Of a stretch of DNA of 64,000 nt, positions 58,051 through 64,000 are shown piece after piece. The DNA is from Sporolactobacillus sp. THM7-4 (lineage in GTDB: Bacteria > Bacillota > Bacilli > Bacillales > Sporolactobacillaceae), in assembly GCF_004153165.1 (NCBI RefSeq), contig NZ_SEMD01000005.1, positions 156,527 through 220,526 on the forward strand, written 5' to 3'. The translations under genes were made by a program, and so were the position numbers. The first letter of the stretch is position 1; each line of letters opens with the position of its first letter. Below the pieces are notes generated by a model. That model was not told the origin of the DNA. It saw only the letters and a list, made by a program, of their open reading frames with translations, and did not search any database.

Positions 58051-59349
58051 ATGAATGTGCGACTTTTAAAGAATATGACCTTCCAGGTTGTCGTTGCGAT
58101 TATCGCCGGTATCCTCGTCGGTCTTTTCTGGCCGGCAGTTGGCGCCAACCTTGAGCTTCTCGGCACAACGTTTATTAAAATGGTAAAAATGGTGATCGCT
58201 CCGATTATTTTTTTGACGATTGTTGTCGGTATTTCAAGAATGGGGAACATAAGGAAAGTCGGTAAAGTAGGCGGAAAAGCATTAATTTATTTTGAAATCG
58301 TAACGACGATTGCGCTGATTATTGGACTTATTGTTGTTCATATCCTGAACCCGGGCATGGGACTGGATCCGCACAAGATGCCGAGCGGTGACGTGTCTCA
58401 ATTCACCTCGGGGACCAGCACTCATATGAACTGGGGACAATTCTTTCTGAACATTGTACCGGAAAATGTATTTGCTGCTTTCGCCCAGGGTGATATTCTG
58501 CAGGTTCTCTTTTTCTCGATATTATTTGGAATCGGATTGTCGGCTCTTGACGAAAAAGGGAAGCCGCTCGTTGATTTCTTTGACCAGGTTTCACAGGTCT
58601 TTTTTAAGATTATCGGTTATATCATGTATGCGGCGCCTGTTGGAGCATTCGGTGCCATGGCTTACACAATCAGCAATTTTGGATTACAGACGATTGGGCC
58701 TCTTATTAAGCTGATGCTGTCGGTCTATGTAACAATGGCTCTGTTTATTTTTGGAGTCCTGATGATCATTTGCAAACTTGCCGGATTCAGCCTCTTCACC
58801 TATCTGCGGTATATCAAGGACGAGATCCTGATTGTTTTCGGAACAAGTTCTTCGTAAGCTGCTTTGCCGCGGATGATGGATAAGATGGAACGACTGGGCT
58901 GTCAAAAGTCTGTTGTCGGACTCGTTATCCCTACCGGGTATTCGTTTAATCTTGACGGCACATCCATTTATCTGACCATGTCTGTCATCTTTCTCGCCCA
59001 GGTTTTTCACGTTCCTCTGGATCTGGGGCAGCAAATTGCTATTATACTTATCCTGATGCTGACTTCAAAAGGGGCGGCTGCTGTGACAGGAGGCGGGTTT
59101 ATCGTCCTTGCCTCTACGTTGACGGCGATGCATGTGATTCCTCTTGCCGGTCTTGGTCTATTGCTCGGAGTTGACCGGTTCATGAGCGAGGCGAGAGCGA
59201 TTACGAACCTGATTGGGAACGGAATAGCGACAATCGTTATTGCCAGAAGTGAAAAAGCTTTCGATAAAGAGAAGGAGGCCAGGGCGCTCCATGCCATGCG
59301 GCATCCATCTGAACAGGCCGCGCATCCAAACGCAGAAGGCAGCATTTAA
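58051..59349 (+). pseudogene. Dicarboxylate/amino acid:cation symporter gene with an in-frame TAA
   Basis: Two reading frames, 58051-58857 and from 58864 on, are in the same phase and together give a full DctA/GltP-type symporter of about 432 residues. They are split by TAA at 58855-58857. The codon falls in the highly conserved serine-rich motif: GTSSS-stop-AALP, where the family normally has GTSSSE-x-ALP, so a single G-to-T change of GAA explains it. Everything downstream, including the NLDGTSIY substrate and sodium motif, is intact, so the lesion is recent, or a sequencing error. The truncated product would lack the transport core. ATG 58051 or GTG 58057 is the start; AAAGGAG fits the latter better. 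Confidence 0.9.
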
Positions 59350-59551
59350 TGGAAGTCATGTGTTATGAATAAACTTGACTAATCCTTCCCCCATCTATAT
59401 GATAAATTTGCACAAGATGCGCTTCCGAATAATGCAGGACTTCAAAGATGCCTCGAGGGCTTGACGGTTAATCCGGGTACGTCACCATCCTGAAAAAACA
59501 GGAAGCCATAATTGGGCACTTTTTAAAAGAGAAGGCCCAGGGAAGGACTAC

Positions 59552-60454
59552 ATGATCATGATAAAGAAAACTTTGCCGCTCATTATTGCCTTTGTTTTGA
59601 TGATGACCTGCTTCGGACCGGCCAAAGTGTTTGCCGATGCTGTTCCTGGGGATGTTGTGGTCACACTTGGAGCTGATCTGACCCCCTCCCAGCGTGCATC
59701 GATATTAAATGAGATGGCCGTCGATCAGAATTCCGCACAGATCATTGAGGTAACAAACAGCGAGGAACACAAATACCTGGATAATTATCTTTCGAGATCA
59801 CAGATCGGAACGCGGGCGATCAGTTCATCAAAGATCACACTTAGAAACAAAGGGGAAGGATTGACTGCGGAAACGCACAATATTACTTATGTTTCGAGGG
59901 ATATGTATATCAACGCTCTTGCAACAGCCGGGGTCAAAGATGCCGATGTCTATGTGACCGCGCCATTCCCGGTATCGGGAACCGCCGCGCTGACCGGTCT
60001 GATCAAGGCTTACGAAAAGACAACGGGTAATGTCATTCCGGAAGCCAAAAAACAGGTTGCCAATGAGGAAATGGTCAGGACGGCGGAGCTTGGGAATAAA
60101 CAGGGTGTCGGAAAGGAAAAAGCGGCTCAGCTTGTAACGGTGATCAAAGATAAAATTGCCAAAGAACCACCAAAGACAGATGCGGACATGGAAAAAATTG
60201 TCCGGGATGCTGCTCAGCAGGTCAATGTCAATCTGAGCGACGCTGATGTTCAAAAGCTGGTCGATCTTTTCGATAAGATGAAAAGTTTGAATATTAATTG
60301 GAACCAGATGGGCGATCAGATGCAACAACTCAAGGATAAGATTCACAATCTGGCAAATTCTGATCAGGCAAAAGGGTTTTTGGCTGAAGTGTTTCAGGCA
60401 ATCGGTAATTTTATATCAGCTATTTTCAACGCCCTGTCGTCTCTTTTCAAGTAA
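59552..60454 (+). CDS. Secreted DUF1002 (YpuA-like) protein
   Basis: This 300-residue protein has a signal peptide (hydrophobic 8-22, cleavage near VFADA) followed by the DUF1002 domain, recognisable by VTLGADLTPSQR and the ISSSKITL and VTAPFPVSGTAALTG segments. The last 90 residues are helical and end in a hydrophobic stretch (FISAIFNALSSLF). The family occurs in spore-forming Firmicutes and has no assigned biochemical role. Two in-frame ATGs (59552 and 59558) share GGAAGGA. It has its own terminator. Confidence 0.85.
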   Translation: MIMIKKTLPLIIAFVLMMTCFGPAKVFADAVPGDVVVTLGADLTPSQRASILNEMAVDQNSAQIIEVTNSEEHKYLDNYLSRSQIGTRAISSSKITLRNKGEGLTAETHNITYVSRDMYINALATAGVKDADVYVTAPFPVSGTAALTGLIKAYEKTTGNVIPEAKKQVANEEMVRTAELGNKQGVGKEKAAQLVTVIKDKIAKEPPKTDADMEKIVRDAAQQVNVNLSDADVQKLVDLFDKMKSLNINWNQMGDQMQQLKDKIHNLANSDQAKGFLAEVFQAIGNFISAIFNALSSLFK

Positions 60455-60476
60455 ATGAAATGATAGAGAATCATCC

Positions 60477-60508
60477 AAAAACGGCCTTTTTAAAGGCCGT
60501 TTTTAAAC
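60477..60508 (+). terminator. Terminator of the DUF1002 gene
   Basis: AAAAACGGCCTTT and AAAGGCCGTTTTT form a perfect stem around TTA, 20 bp after the stop. Confidence 0.93.
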
Positions 60509-60748
60509 TTAATTGTCGTATTTTTTTGATCTGATTTCTGATTAGAAATTTGTGAGACGAATTTTTCTTTAAGTTGGTCGTATACATCGTATACAATGAA
60601 AAGGACAAGATATCCCCCCTGAGTACGACCCGCTGATTAAAAATCAGACTCTGCTCATTAATATCCACTGACAGATCCAAAAATAAGGGCTATGTTAAAG
60701 CTGACAACAGACAGGTTTAACCGAGCCAAAATTAAAAGAGGTGTTCTG

Positions 60749-61501
60749 ATGTCAAATAAAAAAGATCAATCTTCTTCAGCCGACAATAATCAGGAACGGA
60801 TGAGAAAACAAAGACGGATCGTGGTGGTCAGCTCACTCCTTGTGCTTGTTCTCATTGCATCGATCTTTGTGATGATATTCAAAGATCAGATGGCAAATGG
60901 AACGAAACCTGAGAAAAAACAGGCAACCCACAGGACCGAACAGAAAGTCGCCATTAATTACCAGGGACAACCTTTTACAGGAAGTTCCAATGCTCCGGTC
61001 AGGATTGTCGAGTTTGCGGACTATCGCTGTCCATACTGCAAGCTTTTCGAAGAGAGTGTTGTCCCCAGACTGCAAAAAGATTATATCCAGACAAACAAGG
61101 CCAGTTTCTATTACATGAATTATACAATTTTAGGGCCGGGATCGGTACTGGCAGCTAACGCTTCAGAAGAGGTTTATCATCAGAATCCAAAAGCCTTCTG
61201 GAGTTTCCATACGGCTTTGTTCAACGCCCAGGGTGACGAGAAAAAAGAATGGGTAACAAAAGCTCTCCTGACGCGTATCGCCCAAAAGACGGTTCCGTCG
61301 CTTGATATCAAGGCATTTGAGAATGCTCTTGATACGGAGTCACATAAAAATCAAATCAACAGTGACAATCAAATGGCTGAGGATCTTGGCGTACAAGGAA
61401 CACCGACCGTTTTTGTCAACGGAAAAATGATTAAAAACGGTCTGGATTATGATGTGTTACGAGATGCAATTAATCAGGCGCTGAAAAAACAGAATCATTA
61501 A
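60749..61501 (+). CDS. Membrane-anchored DsbA-family thiol-disulfide oxidoreductase
   Basis: This 250-residue protein has one membrane anchor (about 25-47), then a thioredoxin-fold domain with an inserted helical region. The active site is C94-P-Y-C97 and the cis-proline lies in GTPTVFVNG. It resembles BdbD and related extracytoplasmic disulfide oxidases. No BdbC/DsbB-type partner gene is nearby, so its reoxidation partner is elsewhere. An upstream in-frame start at 60692 is rejected because AAAAGAGGTG fits the ATG at 60749. Confidence 0.88.
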   Translation: MSNKKDQSSSADNNQERMRKQRRIVVVSSLLVLVLIASIFVMIFKDQMANGTKPEKKQATHRTEQKVAINYQGQPFTGSSNAPVRIVEFADYRCPYCKLFEESVVPRLQKDYIQTNKASFYYMNYTILGPGSVLAANASEEVYHQNPKAFWSFHTALFNAQGDEKKEWVTKALLTRIAQKTVPSLDIKAFENALDTESHKNQINSDNQMAEDLGVQGTPTVFVNGKMIKNGLDYDVLRDAINQALKKQNH

Positions 61502-61607
61502 TGACGGATCGCCGGTTTATTTCGGTCGCCCGTTTGAGAAAACCCGGCCATTATTACAGGATGAATCAATAGTCTGTTAACGATATCGTTCAAATCCAGG
61601 GTTGTCC

Positions 61608-61635
61608 TGTCATCTTCCTGTCATCTGATTGTAAA
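61608..61635 (+). promoter_or_regulatory. Triple 11-bp-phased hexamers, WalR/PhoP-like
   Basis: TGTCAT (61608), TGTCAT (61619) and TGTAAA (61630) are spaced by exactly 5 bp each. The third fits the WalR half-site TGTWAH; the others differ at one position. The site lies 61 bp before a 3D-domain cell-wall gene, and the related yocH of Bacillus subtilis belongs to the WalR regulon. Confidence 0.5.
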
Positions 61636-61695
61636 GTATGGTAGAAAGACTCACATCATAATAGTAAAACGACTATGAATGATGGAGGAGATTCA

Positions 61696-62685
61696 ATGTA
61701 TACCGGGAACGTTATGGTGAAAGGTGCAGTTGTGGCCGCGGCGTTCACGTCATCCTTCTTTCTGCCCCAATCAGCTGCCGCTCATTTTACTTCCGACGAG
61801 TTACTTTATAAGGGCATGCATCATCCGGATGTCGTTACACTTCAATCTTATCTGAAGACGACCGGGGATTACCCGTATATGAAACCGACAGGCTTTTTCG
61901 GCAGCTCTACCGAAAAAGCTGTAAAACAATTTCAGAAAGAAAACGGTCTGGTCGTGGACGGATTGGTCGGAAAACAGACCAAAAGAAAACTGGTTTCTGT
62001 TGTCCACAGGAATATGGATATGATTGCGTTGGGTTCAACAGGAGAAGATGTACGCTACCTTCAGGGACACTTGAAGAGGAATGGCTTCTACGCAGGGGCG
62101 CTTGACGGTCGTTTCGGACATCTGACCCAACGTGCAGTCATCAATCTTCAGACAGAAGCAAGAATCAAAGTGGACGGCATTGTCGGGCCGCAGACGTGGG
62201 GCAGTATTGAACAAATAAACGATAAAGGACGGGAATCTGTTCATAAGCAGTATCATAAAGAGATCAGGAGAAAATCCGGTAGCGGGACATCTGATTCGGA
62301 GGAGAATCATACCATCCGGGAAAAAACAGCGGAGGAAAGCCACCCTGTCCGAAAAAAAACGAAAGTTCTGAACCACCCTAACAGTACAGAGACGGTGAAA
62401 GAATTTTATGTGAGCAGCACGGGCTATACAGCATATTGTTCCGGTTGTTCGGGAACCACTGCAACAGGAATTGATTTGCGAAAGAATCCGAACATCAAGA
62501 TTGTTGCAGTTGATCCCTCTTTTATCCCTCTGGGTACAAAATTATATGTCGAGGGATACGGTTACGCCATTGCCGGGGACACAGGCGGAGCAATTAAAGG
62601 AAGAAAAATAGATCTTCTCTTTTCGAGTAATTCGGATGCACTTCAATGGGGGAGGCGCACAGTTAAGGTAAAAGTGGTAGAATAA
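61696..62685 (+). CDS. Secreted peptidoglycan-binding protein with 3D domain
   Basis: This 329-residue protein has a signal peptide ending near SAAAH, two peptidoglycan-binding type 1 domains (about 33-95 and 105-165), a charged linker and a C-terminal 3D domain with the three conserved aspartates: VDPSFIPLGT, AGDTGGAIKG and IDLLF. The 3D fold resembles lytic transglycosylases (MltA-like), as in YocH, so it likely cleaves or remodels glycan strands. GGAGGAG fits the ATG at 61696 better than the in-frame start at 61675. Possible WalR sites lie upstream. Confidence 0.9.
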   Translation: MYTGNVMVKGAVVAAAFTSSFFLPQSAAAHFTSDELLYKGMHHPDVVTLQSYLKTTGDYPYMKPTGFFGSSTEKAVKQFQKENGLVVDGLVGKQTKRKLVSVVHRNMDMIALGSTGEDVRYLQGHLKRNGFYAGALDGRFGHLTQRAVINLQTEARIKVDGIVGPQTWGSIEQINDKGRESVHKQYHKEIRRKSGSGTSDSEENHTIREKTAEESHPVRKKTKVLNHPNSTETVKEFYVSSTGYTAYCSGCSGTTATGIDLRKNPNIKIVAVDPSFIPLGTKLYVEGYGYAIAGDTGGAIKGRKIDLLFSSNSDALQWGRRTVKVKVVE

Positions 62686-62762
62686 ATCTTGCTCCGAATA
62701 ATCATGCCGGTTTGAAAGGGAGAAGAGGACGATGGCCCTTTTTAAACACTTTCTGCATCAAT

Positions 62763-62806
62763 GAAGCACTCTTTATGCGGCAGCTGAGAGTGCTTCTTAT
62801 TTTTTC
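62763..62806 (+). terminator. Terminator of the 3D-domain gene
   Basis: GAAGCACTCT pairs with AGAGTGCTTC around a 14-nt loop, followed by TTATTTTTTC. Confidence 0.88.
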
Positions 62807-62844
62807 ACGTGCTTTAATGCTGATTGGAAAGGGAGGTTTTGCTT

Positions 62845-63708
62845 TTGGATATTGAGTTTTTGGGAACCGCCGGTGCAATCCCGATACCGCGGACCGGCTG
62901 CCATTGCCCGGTCTGCGAGGAGGCCAGAGTAAAAGGAGTGCCTTTCCGGCGTTCAGGCCCCGGTATTTTTATTCGAGATTTAAGTCTCTTGATTGATACA
63001 TCAGAAGATGCGGCCATGCAGCTCGATCGTGCCGGCATTGATCATGTCAAAGCGTGCCTTTACTCTCACTGGCACCCGGATCATACGATGGGCTGCCGGA
63101 TCTTTGAAATCATGAATGCCGATTCGGCAAACTGGCCGAGAAACCCTTCGAGAACAGACGTATACCTGCCTGAGCAGGTTGCCGAAGACGCGAAGCAGCA
63201 TCTCGGACTGGATGATCATCTAAGGTATATGGAGGAAAAAGGCTGGATCCGGATGATCGTGATAAAAAACGGGTTTTCAATTGAGATGAATGGGTGGACG
63301 ATCAAACCGATCCGCCTGGCAGAGCCTTTTGCTTACGCTTTTCTGTTTGAAATGAAGGGAAAACGGGTTCTGATCGCACCGGATGAACTGCACCATTTTA
63401 TCCCGGATGAGACACTTTCCGGTATCGATCTTGCTATTTTACCTGTTGGTCTGTTTGAATTTCATCCCTTAACACGGGAACGCCTGATTCCCGTCGAAAT
63501 CCCTGAATTAAAGACTGAAGCGACATTCAATGATACACTGTCGATTATTCGCAGGCTGAAGCCGAAGCGCTGCTATCTGACACATATCAAGGAAACGGAC
63601 AGGCTTTCACATGAGGAATTGAAAAACATTGCTCAGTTTGTCAGTGATACGGATCCCCGACTGCCTGATCTGAAGATTGCTTATGATGGTTTGAGGTTGC
63701 GGTTATAA
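62845..63708 (+). CDS. MBL-fold metallohydrolase (PhnP-like)
   Basis: This 287-residue metallo-beta-lactamase-fold protein has the metal motif H75-W-H77-P-D79-H80, a later TSEDAAMQ segment and THIKETD with the last histidine. The N-terminal GCHCPVCEEA cysteines match the PhnP-like group, some of which bind an extra zinc; members are cyclic phosphodiesterases. The substrate here is not known and no phn genes are near. GGGAGG (62831-62836) places the start at the TTG at 62845 and excludes the earlier in-frame codon at 62824. Confidence 0.85.
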   Translation: MDIEFLGTAGAIPIPRTGCHCPVCEEARVKGVPFRRSGPGIFIRDLSLLIDTSEDAAMQLDRAGIDHVKACLYSHWHPDHTMGCRIFEIMNADSANWPRNPSRTDVYLPEQVAEDAKQHLGLDDHLRYMEEKGWIRMIVIKNGFSIEMNGWTIKPIRLAEPFAYAFLFEMKGKRVLIAPDELHHFIPDETLSGIDLAILPVGLFEFHPLTRERLIPVEIPELKTEATFNDTLSIIRRLKPKRCYLTHIKETDRLSHEELKNIAQFVSDTDPRLPDLKIAYDGLRLRL

Positions 63709-63873
63709 AAACAGTCGTAAAAGGATAAATGATAACGGGCATGATTATTAAAAATTTCTCTTGCATTACCGTTTAATAATAGGACCGATCAGCTACGGAT
63801 GACCTTAGTTGCACTTATTCTATTTTTACACCAAATTTTTCATATTCCCGGATCCATAACAAAACCCCCGCCG

Positions 63874-64000
63874 TGAACTGACCCCCTAAAGTTGGACGAC
63901 AAAATTCAACTTTAGGGGGTTTTACTATGACCAAATACTCAACTGATTTTAAGATAAAGGTTGTTAGTGAATATCTCAAGGGGATGGGGAGCGCTTCGTT
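63874..64000 (+). mobile_element. Left end of an IS3/IS150-type insertion sequence
   Basis: The end starts TGAACTGACCCCC and continues AAAGTTGGAC, as in IS150-group terminal repeats. A perfect 14-bp inverted repeat (ACCCCCTAAAGTTG at 63881 and CAACTTTAGGGGGT at 63907) lies between the end and the transposase start. The element runs off the window, so length and target duplication are unknown. Confidence 0.85.
63927..64000 (+). CDS. Transposase OrfA (IS3 family), N-terminal fragment
   Basis: The ATG at 63927 opens a frame reading MTKYSTDFKIKVVSEYLKG, the usual start of the helix-turn-helix OrfA of IS3/IS150 elements, and stays open to the window edge (24 codons). OrfA binds the terminal repeats and, by frameshifting with OrfB, gives the active transposase. 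The Shine-Dalgarno is the GGGGG arm of the preceding inverted repeat, so folding of read-through RNA would hide it. Confidence 0.85.
   Translation, partial: MTKYSTDFKIKVVSEYLKGMGSAS

Noticed and set aside
58855-58857. Programmed readthrough or recoding of TAA in the symporter
   Set aside because: No special downstream structure or motif was seen, and a single G-to-T mutation of GAA explains it more simply.
59430-59520. Riboswitch-like leader before the DUF1002 gene
   Set aside because: Only a short CCTG-AAAAAA-CAGG hairpin is visible; no conserved core of a known class could be matched.

Overview
The window looks like chromosomal DNA of a low-to-mid G+C Gram-positive of the order Bacillales. 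Strong AGGAGG-type ribosome binding sites, frequent TTG/GTG starts, T-box and SAM (S-box) leaders, a CcpA-type cre site, NrdR boxes and gene families such as MetI, YitJ, YpuA, YocH-like and GlcU-Gdh all point there. Class III ribonucleotide reductase (NrdD/NrdG) implies growth without oxygen, and the glucose uptake plus glucose dehydrogenase pair is typical of spore formers. A Sporolactobacillus-like facultative anaerobe is my best guess, but it is not proven by the sequence.

Layout. 1-4.4 kb: end of a polar amino-acid ABC importer, a class III aminotransferase and a Cof-type HAD phosphatase. 4.4-8.6 kb: prpB and prpD on the minus strand, with a clear promoter and cre site, divergent from a CitMHS-family citrate transporter. 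9.1-10.8 kb: glcU-gdh. 11-13.5 kb: nrdD-nrdG under two NrdR boxes. 13.7-20.5 kb: rnhA, a ketopantoate reductase, a C39-like peptidase, a secreted SH3b/glucosaminidase autolysin with three near-identical 237-bp repeats, a LOG-family protein and uppP. 20.6-33.5 kb: a complete arginine operon argC-J-B-D-carA-carB-F-G-H behind a T-box whose specifier reads CGC (Arg).

33.6-43.2 kb is an AT-richer block that reads as an accessory island: a LysR regulator divergent from a dimethylglycine dehydrogenase-like protein, a monomeric sarcosine oxidase and a Rieske oxygenase resembling glycine betaine monooxygenase. Together these would strip the methyl groups of betaine down to glycine. Next comes a collapsed opuA locus, in which a truncated ATPase is joined out of frame to the C-terminal half of the binding protein and the permease is gone. 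An exact 21-bp tandem array and an APC permease follow. 43.4-52.8 kb: YeeE/YedE transporter, glycerophosphodiesterase, a fused TrpE-TrpG-type enzyme, EamA exporter, LysR, AbrB-family membrane protein and MsrA. 52.8-57.4 kb: metI-metC-yitJ under an S-box riboswitch. 57.5-64 kb: a Dabb protein, a dicarboxylate symporter gene broken by one in-frame TAA, YpuA-like DUF1002 protein, a DsbA-family thiol oxidase, a 3D-domain cell-wall protein, an MBL-fold hydrolase and the left end of an IS3/IS150-type insertion sequence.

The least explained structure is a pair of intergenic arrays with a 21-bp period (4301-4396 and 41421-41555). Twenty-one bp is both two helical turns and seven codons, and in one frame both arrays read as heptads carrying I-x-S-N, spelled with different serine codons. 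No CRISPR array, rRNA or tRNA gene was seen.
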